64,000 bases of DNA. It comes from Ravibacter arvi (GTDB taxonomy: Bacteria > Bacteroidota > Bacteroidia > Cytophagales > Spirosomataceae). Below the pieces are notes generated by a model, which was not told the origin of the DNA, did no database searches, and was given only the letters and a program-made list of their open reading frames with translations. Below are positions 18,591 through 26,984 of the stretch, piece by piece. Each line of letters starts with the position of its first letter. Position 1 is the stretch's first letter. The translations under genes and the position numbers were made by a program. The DNA is taken from contig NZ_BAABEY010000010.1 of NCBI RefSeq assembly GCF_039540405.1, forward strand, positions 1 to 64,000, given 5' to 3'.

Positions 18591-19314
18591 TGTTGTCAAT
18601 GGAAGTCAATGGTAGCCGGAGGCTACCACCCGGACGGTCATCCTGAAGCGGAGCGCAGTGGAATTGAAGGATCTCCTGTTGCTATAAAAAAGCCCGTTGA
18701 AAGGGATTGGGTACGGGGACCGGGAGATCCCTCCACTGCGGTCGGGATGACCCTTCGGTTGGAGCGGTTCCAAACCTGTTGTTGTCAATGGTAGCGCCTC
18801 TGCCGGATGGTCATCCTGAATGGAACGCAGTGGAACTGAAGGATCTCCTGTTGCTATAAAAAAGTCCTCTAAAAGGGATTGGGTACTGGGAGGGGGAGAT
18901 CCCTCCGCTGCGGTCGGGATGACCCTCCGGTTGGAGCGGCGCCATCCATCGTGTTGTCAATGGTAGCGCATCTGCCGGACGGTCATCCTGAATGGAACGC
19001 AGTGGAACTGAAGGATCTCCTGTTGTTATGAAAAAGCCCCTTGAAAGGGATTGCGTTCAGGGAGCGGGAGATCCCTCCGCTGCGGTCGGGATGACCCGGA
19101 GGTTGGAGCGGCGCCAAACTTGTTGTTGTCAATGGTAGCGCATCTGCCGGATGGTCATCCTGAATGGAACGCAGTGGAACTGAAAGGATCTCCTGTTGCT
19201 ATAAAAAAGTCTTCTGAAATGGATTAGGTGCAGGGAGCGGGAGATCCCTCCGCTGCGGTCGGGATGACCCTCCGGTTGGAGCGGCGCCAAACCTGTTGTT
19301 GTCAATGGTAGCGG
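18591..19314. repeat. Four tandem copies of a 172-bp repeat containing a REP-like inverted element
   Basis: Period is 172-173 bp. Each copy holds a block of about 114 bp (18637-18751, 18810-18923, 18982-19095, 19154-19268) that begins GTCATCCTGA, continues to GAAGGATCTCC, and ends with the approximate reverse complement GGAGATCCCT ... GGGATGAC. The block can therefore fold with an internal loop of about 45 bases. Copies are joined by a conserved spacer of about 58 bp (GGTTGGAGCGG ... TTGTTGTCAATGGTAGCG). The first copy is the most diverged. No coding function is seen. Confidence 0.93.
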
Positions 19315-19353
19315 GTGAGGCTGTTTTTTACGAATCAGCCGTCTGCCTGTTTT

Positions 19354-21555
19354 TTACGGTCGGGGAAGCGCGTAGGCAACGTAGCTGCTTCCTGCTTTTT
19401 TTCCGTACCGGACGCCTCCGGCGGCTATCACCACGTATTGTTTGCCGGAAACCCGGTAGGTGACCGGTGTGGCAAATCCGCCGGCCGGAAGTCTGGATCG
19501 CCATACTTCTTTCCCGTTCGTTGTATTGAAGGCCCTGAGGTGTTCGTCGTAGGTTGCGCCGATAAACAGCAGATTCCCGGCGGTTACCAGCGGGCCGCCA
19601 TGGTTTTCGGTTCCGGTGGACGGTTCGCCCAACGCCGGGTATTCACCCAGCGGAACCTGCCACCTGTATTCACCCGTGTTCAAATCAATTGCATTGAGGG
19701 TTCCCCAGGGCGGTTTTATGGCCGGGTAATGATCCGGGTCCCTGAACTGTACCATACCGTTCGGTAGAAAAGGCGGACTATAGGGGAAATCGCTTTCGCC
19801 GGCATGACTTTGGCGGCTGTCGGCCCGGTGTATATCGTCTTCGGCTGCATTAACGGCTGTGTCTTTTCCCTGGATCAGAAAGTCGACCAGCGCTTTCCGG
19901 TCGTCTTTAGACAGGTGCTGGAAGGAAGGCATACGCCCGCGACCGGTTGTCAGCAAGCCGTCGATCTGTACCGGCGTCATGCGCTTGCCTATCTCCCTGA
20001 GCGAAGGGTAGGATTGGCCGGAGGCAATGGTTTCCTGGCTATGGCAAACCGAACAGTTCTGCCCGAACAGCATTTTGCCCCGGTTTCCCGGTGCTTTTAT
20101 AGCGTCATTTTCTCTCATTTTAAGCCACCAGAGCATATTATTCCCATTCACGTAAAAAACACCGGAAGGATCGACGGCCGCACCGCCCCATTCGGCCCCG
20201 CCTCCAAAACCATAATAAAGGGTGCCTTCCAGGCTGGGAGGAAGATACTTGTTTCCTGAGCGGCTTTCCAGGAGGCGGTCAAGGACCAGCCGGCGTGCTT
20301 CGGGCGTTCGTTCGGTGACCTGGTCGGGCGTCAGAAATTGTCGTGCGAACGGGGCCGGCTTCACAGGAACCGGTTGTGTGGGCCAGGGTTTTTCTCCCGG
20401 CAATGCAGGAGAAACCGGTACTTTTACTTCTTCTACCGGGAAAAGCGGCCGTCCGGTCATGCGGTCAAAAACAAAGACGTGGCCGCTTTTGGTGGCCTGT
20501 GCCACTGCATCGGTTGGTTTGCCCCGGTGCATGACGGTCAGCAGGTTGGGTGGGCAGGGGATATCATGATCCCAGAGGTCGTGATGAACCGTTTGAAAAT
20601 GCCAGATTCTTCTCCCGGTGGCTGCATCCAGCGCGATAACACAATTGGCAAAAAGGTTCTGCCCTTCGCGGTCTCCGCCATAGAAGTCAACCGAGGGAGA
20701 CCCTGTCCCCAGGAAAACCATCCCGTTTTTCTGGTCTACCACCATCCCGGCCCAGCAGTTGGCTCCCCCGAGCTTTCGGTAAGAATCGGGCGACCAGGTA
20801 TTGTACCCGTATTCGCCGGGCAGGGGAATGGTACGGAATGCCCAGCGGAGCCGACCGGTACGGACATCAAACGCCCGGATGTTTCCCGGCAGCCCGTCGC
20901 CGCCTTCCGATACCGACGACCCCATGATGATCAGGTCGCGGAATACAACACCGGGGGTAGTAGACCGGATATTGTATTGGGTTACATCGTATCCCAGTTC
21001 ACTGACGGTCCCCAGTCCCTGGTGCAGACTGGTCTCGCCGTTTTTTCCGAACCCGGTAATACGCTTGCCGGTCAGGGCGTTGATCGCATACAGCGTTGGG
21101 CCAACCGAATACAGGATTCTTTTGTCTGTACCGTCGGACCAGTAAGCAACGCCCCTCACAGGATGAATACGGGGTTTAGCATCGGGGGCGTCAAAAGGGT
21201 CGAATTTCCATAATTCTTTTCCGCTTGCCGCATCCAGTGCGAAAAGCTTCATCCGTGGCGTGGTCGCGTATAATATTCCTTCGGCGACGATGGGCTGGCA
21301 CTGGATGTCGATCCCCCTTTGTGCGGTGTCCTTGTTTTCGCCCGTATCATAAGACCATATTTGCCGGAGGCTCCCCACGTTCTGCACGTTAATCTGTGTA
21401 AGTGGGGAGAAACGGGTACCGCCGCTGTCACCGCCGTAATGGCGCCAGTCGGTATCCGCTTCTTCGTTTTTTGCCGGGAAGAAATAGGCAGCAAGGCACA
21501 GCGTCGCCAGGCTCGCGACGAGGCTGTATTGATTACGATAGAGAAAGCCGCGCAT
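19354..21555 (-). CDS. PQQ-dependent dehydrogenase with cytochrome c domain inserted in the propeller
   Basis: 733 residues. An N-terminal hydrophobic segment (about 10-26) anchors or exports it. The quinoprotein beta-propeller begins at about residue 35 (DWRHYGGDSGGTRFSPL) and includes HHDLWDHDIP, typical of membrane glucose and related aldose or alcohol dehydrogenases. A c-type cytochrome (CSVCH at 501-505, likely axial Met542 in GRMPSF) lies at about 488-567, and propeller sequence resumes after it (LNAIDLNTGEYRWQVPLGEYP). It would oxidise an aldose or alcohol in the periplasm and pass electrons through its own haem to the respiratory chain. It starts 12 bases after the preceding lipoprotein gene, so it is cotranscribed with the lyases. 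The substrate is not determined. Confidence 0.88.
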   Translation of the reverse strand: MRGFLYRNQYSLVASLATLCLAAYFFPAKNEEADTDWRHYGGDSGGTRFSPLTQINVQNVGSLRQIWSYDTGENKDTAQRGIDIQCQPIVAEGILYATTPRMKLFALDAASGKELWKFDPFDAPDAKPRIHPVRGVAYWSDGTDKRILYSVGPTLYAINALTGKRITGFGKNGETSLHQGLGTVSELGYDVTQYNIRSTTPGVVFRDLIIMGSSVSEGGDGLPGNIRAFDVRTGRLRWAFRTIPLPGEYGYNTWSPDSYRKLGGANCWAGMVVDQKNGMVFLGTGSPSVDFYGGDREGQNLFANCVIALDAATGRRIWHFQTVHHDLWDHDIPCPPNLLTVMHRGKPTDAVAQATKSGHVFVFDRMTGRPLFPVEEVKVPVSPALPGEKPWPTQPVPVKPAPFARQFLTPDQVTERTPEARRLVLDRLLESRSGNKYLPPSLEGTLYYGFGGGAEWGGAAVDPSGVFYVNGNNMLWWLKMRENDAIKAPGNRGKMLFGQNCSVCHSQETIASGQSYPSLREIGKRMTPVQIDGLLTTGRGRMPSFQHLSKDDRKALVDFLIQGKDTAVNAAEDDIHRADSRQSHAGESDFPYSPPFLPNGMVQFRDPDHYPAIKPPWGTLNAIDLNTGEYRWQVPLGEYPALGEPSTGTENHGGPLVTAGNLLFIGATYDEHLRAFNTTNGKEVWRSRLPAGGFATPVTYRVSGKQYVVIAAGGVRYGKKAGSSYVAYALPRP

Positions 21556-21567
21556 CGCCTGGTCAGA

Positions 21568-22539
21568 CTAGGGTTTTACAAAAAATGTATAGGTGATTTC
21601 CCAGTCGGTACTTTCGCCGGCCGCCAGAGAAAGATCCAGGTAGGGCTCCGGGCAAGCGGTAGTGGGGCAGGCCCAATACACCATCCGGTCTACAGCGCGA
21701 TTGCATGCCACCTGCACACCGGCGCCGGTTCGGGTGTTTTCAATGGAGAAGCCATAACGGGGAGATTGGCTCTTGTCGTTTCTGAGATCCTCACTGAAAA
21801 CATTCTCGCCTTTTTCCAATTGCCGGCTGTAGGTCAGTGTTTCGCCTTCTGCATGTGCGATTTCACCAAATCCGTTTCCCGATGCCGAAATTCGGAAAGG
21901 GAATATTGTTTTTAAACGGGGGCCGGTAGGCTCCCGGTCAATCATAAAGAAATTGTGGTTGTACGTACTGGTGTGTATGGGCAATTCGCCTGTATTGGAC
22001 AGTTTGTGCCCGATCACCAATTGCGCCTGCCCGGGAACAAGCCGGATTTTCTTTTCGTAGCGGTAGGCAATGCCTGCTCCGGTCCGGAGCTCCTGCGCGA
22101 AGACAACCTGCTCTTTCCCGGTTTTTACGTCCCATTTGCCATGATCCGTAATTTCGTATTTTCTTGCAAACTGGTAAGGAGCGTTGTCCGGTTTTTTAAT
22201 TGCGCCAACCCCTATCTTAACAAAATCTTCCCCGGGCCTTGCCGTTTCATAACCGAGCGGTTCCCTGAATTCGTCGACGGGCCCCATAATGGCATCGTGC
22301 AGGAACGGATCATATTCGTTGAACCATTGACCGAAATAGGAATGGCCCTTATACTCCAGCTTGCTGACTACCCCCGACCAGTCGAAGCGGGCGCCGCGAT
22401 AGTAACCGTTTTTCGCATCCGGCAATAAAACGGTGGCGCTGATTACCCCGTTATCGACGGTAGCTTCGGGAAAAGTTGAGGGCCTGCAGCCGGCCAGGAA
22501 AAACGCGCAGGCAAATCCGATACCGAGAAATATTTTCAT
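21568..22539 (-). CDS. Unrecognised lipoprotein, possibly aldose-epimerase-like fold
   Basis: 323 residues from the ATG at 22539, chosen because a lipoprotein signal follows (MKIFLGIGFACAFFLAGC, lipobox Cys18). The longer frame from 22569 adds ten non-signal residues. The mature part is rich in beta segments, aromatic residues and acidic motifs (YYRGARFDWSGVV, NEYDPFLHDAIMGPVDEF, STYNHNFFMIDREP, WACPTTACPEPYLDLSL). The overall pattern recalls galactose-mutarotase-like proteins, but I see no secure catalytic signature. It lies between the alginate-lyase-family and PQQ-dehydrogenase genes with short gaps, so a role in handling the lyase or dehydrogenase sugars is inferred from context only. Confidence 0.75.
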   Translation of the reverse strand: MKIFLGIGFACAFFLAGCRPSTFPEATVDNGVISATVLLPDAKNGYYRGARFDWSGVVSKLEYKGHSYFGQWFNEYDPFLHDAIMGPVDEFREPLGYETARPGEDFVKIGVGAIKKPDNAPYQFARKYEITDHGKWDVKTGKEQVVFAQELRTGAGIAYRYEKKIRLVPGQAQLVIGHKLSNTGELPIHTSTYNHNFFMIDREPTGPRLKTIFPFRISASGNGFGEIAHAEGETLTYSRQLEKGENVFSEDLRNDKSQSPRYGFSIENTRTGAGVQVACNRAVDRMVYWACPTTACPEPYLDLSLAAGESTDWEITYTFFVKP

Positions 22540-22598
22540 GCGTAAAGAAGGTTTGAACTGTTGCGACAAACTGTTATTTCAATACCGCGTACCAACCC

Positions 22599-22640
22599 CC
22601 GATCTCCGACCTCCGACTTCCGATTTCCGACTTCCGACCT
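22599..22640. repeat. Heptamer array (consensus CCGAYTT), 6 units
   Basis: Six perfect 7-bp units (CCGATCT, CCGACCT, CCGACTT, CCGATTT, CCGACTT, CCGACCT) followed by a C-run, ending directly at the stop codon of the alginate-lyase-family gene (22647-22649). Orientation relative to the gene is the same as at 8161-8209. Confidence 0.92.
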
Positions 22641-22646
22641 CCCCCC

Positions 22647-23726
22647 TCAATCAATCCTGAGTCCCGGCTTCATTAACGTAGGGAAGGTCCAGCCGAAATG
22701 ATGTACGGGATAGCAGATAGGTTGGGCCTTTTTACTGTACCCGGCATAGCGCTCATCTCTGTAAATTTCAGAAAGCGCCTCAAAAAGATTCCCTGGCCAG
22801 CGGGATTCGGACCCCCGGTTCGGTTTGTCGAACCACGGCCAGGACTCCGGTTGCAGCGTGTAATGAAGCAGGTAGTCAAGTGCTTTTTTTAGCGATCGGC
22901 CCCTCTGCTCGTAGGTGAAAATGTTTTCGCCGGTAGTATTGTGAGCTACCCAGCATGCCGAGGTAATGGGCGCCAGCGAAAAATAAGTGTACCAAATGCC
23001 GTTTGCTCCCCTTTTGGTTTCGTGCGGCATGCTGCCGTCATCGTCAATTTTGTCGGCCAGGTCACTTTTGATCAGCCGGATATTTTCCCGGATTTCATTC
23101 CTGTCGTTCAGGTAATGCGCTGCCAGGATGGAGCCGTAGCGTCCCCAATCGGCCCAGTTGTTCTTCCTGTTCCTGATCTCGTCACAGGCCTTTTTGTATA
23201 CCGATCTTACCCACTTCGTAAATAGCGCTTTATCTTCGGCATGCCATTCAGGTGCGTGATAGAGTAGGTCTGCGGCCATGATCATGGCTGTACCGGAATA
23301 GGCCATCACAAGCGGACCGTCTGCATCGGAATAGCCGGTATTTTTTGCACCCCAATCGTTCAAAAAACGCAGCGCAGTCATCGTGTATTGCTTTTTACCC
23401 GTTAGTTGGGCAGCGAGCGCTGCGGCATAGGCATTGAAGGCATCTTTTTGCAAAGCCCGTGAGTTTCTGCGGTGCCCTTCTGCATCGACGTAGTAACCCG
23501 GCACGGAGAAGACTGTCATTGCGTTCGGCGCTGCAGTGCGCGCACTGTCGGCATAAAGCAGCAACTGCTGAAACGCTTCAACGGTAGGAGATTGTTTTTT
23601 CCGGATCTGAAGCCTGACCGCCTCCAGCTGAGAAGTGGTGTGCATGCCGCCGGGATGGACTAAATCCTGGGCCCCCGCAAAACAGGGAAGGAAAGGAAGG
23701 GTAAAAAGCAGGAGCAGCTGTTTCAT
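22647..23726 (-). CDS. Alginate-lyase-family polysaccharide lyase
   Basis: 359 residues from the ATG at 23726, which begins a clear signal peptide (MKQLLLLFTLPFLPCFAGA). The longer frame to 23900 overlaps the upstream gene and has no signal. The predicted all-helical (alpha/alpha) toroid carries KNNWADWGRYG (188-198) and PHETKRG...WYTYFS (234-250), as in the alginate lyase superfamily (Pfam PF05426 type, which includes PL5 and PL38). It should cleave a uronate-containing polysaccharide by beta-elimination in the periplasm. Alginate or a glucuronan are candidates, and sequence alone does not decide. It follows the heparinase-type gene by 7 bases. Confidence 0.85.
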   Translation of the reverse strand: MKQLLLLFTLPFLPCFAGAQDLVHPGGMHTTSQLEAVRLQIRKKQSPTVEAFQQLLLYADSARTAAPNAMTVFSVPGYYVDAEGHRRNSRALQKDAFNAYAAALAAQLTGKKQYTMTALRFLNDWGAKNTGYSDADGPLVMAYSGTAMIMAADLLYHAPEWHAEDKALFTKWVRSVYKKACDEIRNRKNNWADWGRYGSILAAHYLNDRNEIRENIRLIKSDLADKIDDDGSMPHETKRGANGIWYTYFSLAPITSACWVAHNTTGENIFTYEQRGRSLKKALDYLLHYTLQPESWPWFDKPNRGSESRWPGNLFEALSEIYRDERYAGYSKKAQPICYPVHHFGWTFPTLMKPGLRID

Positions 23727-23733
23727 TTCAAAG

Positions 23734-25635
23734 TTAATTTTTCTGAATCCCATCGGATGGCCAGGACGCGAGGGGAGAGGTTGTGCCTTCGGGGCCTGGT
23801 GTTGCGGAAAATATGGCGTTAAATACCCTTTCCTGTCCCGCCGGGACATCGGCCTCAAACCCGACGCGGATGGTCCCCGGATTCGGTGCATCGTAATCAT
23901 GCACCGGGTCGGTGGACCACGTTCGGATTTTGATCGCCGTGTCCGAATCGAATTTCAGATACATTTTTTTACTGTTTTGGGATAGCTCAACGGTTTTCCC
24001 GTCAATTATTTTAACGGTTGCGGGAGTAAGCAGTGTCCACCTGATCAGGGCAGGCCGGTCGGTTGTTTTTACTTCGTCCCGTACGACCACCGACTTCCCG
24101 TCGCGGATGGCGATGCCTCTTTTTGCTTTTTCAACCTGGCCTTTGAACACATCCGACAAGTCGGAAACAACGCTGAGGAACTTCGGGTCGCCTGACTGGG
24201 CGTCAATCCGGGGGTTACCTTCCACGCGGTGCAGTTCATTATTGACGGTAAGCGTATTGTGTACGAAATTGTTATATCTGAAAATTTGCCAGCGTTGCGC
24301 GTTCTGCGCGCGACCCCAGAGCTGGACACCTTTTGATTCCAGGGAATGGTAATTCTGCATGCCGAAATCCATGGCCCACCGTTCGCCGAGCGCATCGAGC
24401 ACAAAAGAGCCGGCGTCCATGTGACCGTGGTTTACCTGCGCTGCACCGGCTTTGAAACCGACGAAAAAAGCATTCGGGTCGTCCCAGGAAGTGCGCATCA
24501 GCGCCACCGGGCTCAGTCCCTGGCCGAACCACAGCAGCGCTTTAGGCTTTGGTACATCCCGGCCCCGGAGCGTAGCCCCCCAAATCATAGCGGTCGGGAT
24601 CAACCGGTTTTTCACGTTGGGCGTTTGATCACCCGAGAGGTCGGGGAGCTGGTTCCAAAGAAGCGATTCTTCTCCCGTTTTCTGCGCAAACCAGAACATG
24701 GCCGGATTAAAGTGTGCTTTTACCCCACCGTCACCCCAGTTGTGTACCAGCCCGATAGGGCCGATCATATTCTGAAGAAAAGACCCGGTTTTCATAAACC
24801 CGGGCAGCGCGGAAAGACTAAAGTCCGTTCCGAGCGCTGTCTCCAGGGCGCTGATCATAAGTACATTAAAGCTGGTCCCGTAATCCCAGTAGCCGTATCC
24901 TTCCGCATAGGCCCCGTGGGGCGCATACACCGCCATTGAAACCGGTAGGGTTTCCAGCGCCCTCTGAATGGTTCTGGCGGCTAATTCCGGCTCATCTTCA
25001 GCAATTGCCAGGGCACCAAACGTCATGCCGGCATTGCAGACCTGGTTCCAGTTATTGGTTGACCTGAGAAACGAATTGTACTGCTTGTCATAGGAAGGGT
25101 TAATTCCTTTTTCGAGTATTGCAGTACGGATTTTTTGGCGCGAACCGACCGACAAATGCGGGTACAGCCAGTCGTACCCGATGGCAACCGCCATGGTCAT
25201 TTCAGCTACATCCAGGAAATGCGTCGGGTTCCAGTCCGAGAACCCGGACACGGCAAGCAGTTCTTTTTCTGCGCGGGCCAGAAAACGCCGGTCACCCGTT
25301 ACCCTGTAAGCATAGGAAAGCTGAAAGACACGTCGCAGGCATTCGCGCGATTTGTCCAGCAGCCGCCTGCCGATTTGTATGCGTTCTACCGGGGGCAGCC
25401 CGATGATATTTTCACTTTCAGCCAGAATTGCCTGGTGCAGGTTGCTTAAAACGTTGGGTTGTTGAAAGCGTTGCCGGATATCCTGTTCCCGGTCTTTCAG
25501 CAGCAAAATACGTGGATGGGGCGGCAGATCTTTTATCTTTTCACTGATGACGGCAAGGGTCGGGGGCTGGTAGGCCGGTTGCGCAGAAGCAAACGACAGT
25601 GATACCAGCAAAAGAAACACAAGCATATAGCGCAT
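23734..25635 (-). CDS. Heparinase II/III-family polysaccharide lyase
   Basis: 633 residues with a signal peptide (about 1-18, SLSFASA). The N-terminal helical toroid contains the conserved STNNWNQVCNAG (192-203) and EGYGYWDYGTS (245-255). The C-terminal beta-sandwich region contains QVNHGHMDAGSF (400-411), the heparinase II/III hallmark with candidate catalytic His and metal-site residues. Members (PL12, PL15, PL17, PL21 and others) depolymerise heparin-like glycans or alginate oligomers. The subfamily cannot be fixed by eye. It is the first gene of a four-gene minus-strand series (lyase, lyase, lipoprotein, PQQ dehydrogenase). The pairing of an endo-type and a toroid-sandwich lyase suggests sequential breakdown of one uronic-acid polymer. 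Confidence 0.88.
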   Translation of the reverse strand: MRYMLVFLLLVSLSFASAQPAYQPPTLAVISEKIKDLPPHPRILLLKDREQDIRQRFQQPNVLSNLHQAILAESENIIGLPPVERIQIGRRLLDKSRECLRRVFQLSYAYRVTGDRRFLARAEKELLAVSGFSDWNPTHFLDVAEMTMAVAIGYDWLYPHLSVGSRQKIRTAILEKGINPSYDKQYNSFLRSTNNWNQVCNAGMTFGALAIAEDEPELAARTIQRALETLPVSMAVYAPHGAYAEGYGYWDYGTSFNVLMISALETALGTDFSLSALPGFMKTGSFLQNMIGPIGLVHNWGDGGVKAHFNPAMFWFAQKTGEESLLWNQLPDLSGDQTPNVKNRLIPTAMIWGATLRGRDVPKPKALLWFGQGLSPVALMRTSWDDPNAFFVGFKAGAAQVNHGHMDAGSFVLDALGERWAMDFGMQNYHSLESKGVQLWGRAQNAQRWQIFRYNNFVHNTLTVNNELHRVEGNPRIDAQSGDPKFLSVVSDLSDVFKGQVEKAKRGIAIRDGKSVVVRDEVKTTDRPALIRWTLLTPATVKIIDGKTVELSQNSKKMYLKFDSDTAIKIRTWSTDPVHDYDAPNPGTIRVGFEADVPAGQERVFNAIFSATPGPEGTTSPLASWPSDGIQKN

Positions 25636-25748
25636 GATCCTCTCGGTTTAATGAATGAGAACTAATTTACCGGGATGCGGCCGGCGTTTTCCGGCCGGTA
25701 TAGTTACAAAGTCCCGGCAGCCCCGTTTCTATTCGGATTAAGGTCCGG

Positions 25749-26984
25749 TCAGTGGAAAAACATATAGGCCAGGAAGATGGCGGTAACTACTCCCACCATG
25801 TCTGCCAGCAACCCGGCAACAATGGCATATCGTGTATTCTTAATTCCTACGGATCCAAAATAGAGCGCTACGATATAGAAGGTAGTGTCGGCCGATCCCT
25901 GAAAAATGCAGGACAGCCTACCGATGAAGGAGTCGGGTCCGTGGGTCTGCATGGCTTCTATCATCAGCGCTCTTGAACCGCTGCCGCTAAGGGGCCGCAT
26001 GAGCGCTACGGGGAGGGCTTCCGTAAAATCGGTATTGATGCCGGTCAGCGAGATGACGTACCGCATGGCCTCCACAAAGTAATCCATTGCGCCGCAAGCC
26101 CTGAAAGCAGCAATTGCCACCAACAGTCCCACCAGGTAAGGAATAATCGTGACTGCGGTTGAGAAGCCACCTTTTGCACCTTCGATGAATACTTCGAAAA
26201 CGTTTATTTTTTTATAAATCCCCCAGAATAGAAAACCGGCTACGATCAGCAAAATCAGCGCGTTTCCTGCCACCACCGAGATCATTTCGATCTGCTCCTT
26301 CGACTGGTTGCCTAAATAGAACAGGAACAACGCAATGGCCAGGGTTGCGCCGCCGACGCCGAGCAGGAAAGTCCGGTTCCATAAATTAATTTTTTGCCAG
26401 AGCGCGGTCAGGACCATGCTCACAATTGTGGTCACATAGGTACCGACGACGCACGGGATAAAAATGTCGGACGGATTCCCGGCTCCGAGTATGGCGCGTT
26501 GGGCAATAATAGTCAGCGGAATAATACAGAGCCCCGAGGTGTGCAGCACCAGGAACATGATCTGGGCGTTTGACGCGGTGTCCTTATCCGGATTAAGCTC
26601 CTGCAGGCTCTGCATGGCCTTTAGCCCGAATGGGGTAGCAGCGTTGTCGAGCCCGAGCATATTGGCGGAGAAGTTCATGATCATTTGCCCGTTTGCCGGG
26701 TGATCTTTCGGGACTTCCGGGAAGAGCTTGTTAAAAAAAGGGCCGATTATTTTGGCCAATCCGCCGATGATACCGGCTTTCTCCCCGACATTGAGAATAC
26801 CCAAAAAAAAAGTCATGATTCCTGTGAGAGGAAGGGCTATGTCCATGACAGCGGTTTTGGACATGGCAAGCATGCTCTCTACTATCAGTTGAAATGCCTG
26901 TGTGTCGCCATTCACAACTACCTGGAAAAGCGCAAGCAAGAAAGCAACTCCAAAAAAACCGACGAATATAACGTTAAGCGCCAT
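25749..26984 (-). CDS. SpmA-SpmB-type nucleoside recognition (Gate) domain fusion membrane protein
   Basis: 411 residues from the ATG at 26984; the frame also extends to a TTG two codons upstream. About ten hydrophobic segments form two Gate/nucleoside-recognition domains. The first half carries SpmA-like text (NFSANMLGLDNAATPFGLKAMQSL), and the second half SpmB-like text (SGSRALMIEAMQTHGPDSFIGRLSCIFQGSADTTFY). In Bacillus these are two separate spore maturation proteins; single-chain fusions are common in non-sporulating Bacteroidota. It is probably an inner-membrane transporter of unknown substrate. It stands apart from the carbohydrate operon by 113 bases. Confidence 0.9.
   Translation of the reverse strand: MALNVIFVGFFGVAFLLALFQVVVNGDTQAFQLIVESMLAMSKTAVMDIALPLTGIMTFFLGILNVGEKAGIIGGLAKIIGPFFNKLFPEVPKDHPANGQMIMNFSANMLGLDNAATPFGLKAMQSLQELNPDKDTASNAQIMFLVLHTSGLCIIPLTIIAQRAILGAGNPSDIFIPCVVGTYVTTIVSMVLTALWQKINLWNRTFLLGVGGATLAIALFLFYLGNQSKEQIEMISVVAGNALILLIVAGFLFWGIYKKINVFEVFIEGAKGGFSTAVTIIPYLVGLLVAIAAFRACGAMDYFVEAMRYVISLTGINTDFTEALPVALMRPLSGSGSRALMIEAMQTHGPDSFIGRLSCIFQGSADTTFYIVALYFGSVGIKNTRYAIVAGLLADMVGVVTAIFLAYMFFH

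Larger units (their letters stand above)
18259..19353. other. 1.1-kb gene-free stretch: operon promoter plus tandem repeat array
   Basis: Both neighbours are on the minus strand. Bases 18259-18590 are AT-rich and contain a -7 element and two LacI-type palindromes (listed separately). Bases 18591-19314 are a four-copy tandem repeat. A 13-bp direct repeat (GTTTTTTACGAAT) brackets the array at 18552-18564 and 19323-19335. Short open frames within the array come from the repeat and are not called. Confidence 0.8.

Noticed and set aside
18591..19314. Regular repeats resembling a CRISPR-like array
   Set aside because: The unit is 172 bp, the spacers are conserved rather than unique, and no cas gene is present.
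25675..25697. GC-rich hairpin CGGCCGG/CCGGCCG between the Spm-type gene and the heparinase-type gene
   Set aside because: The stem is only 7 bp with no U-tract on the transcribed strand, so it is not supportable as a terminator.
25749..26984. Evidence for sporulation from an SpmA/SpmB-type gene
   Set aside because: Fused Spm-type proteins are common in non-sporulating Bacteroidota, and no other sporulation gene is present.
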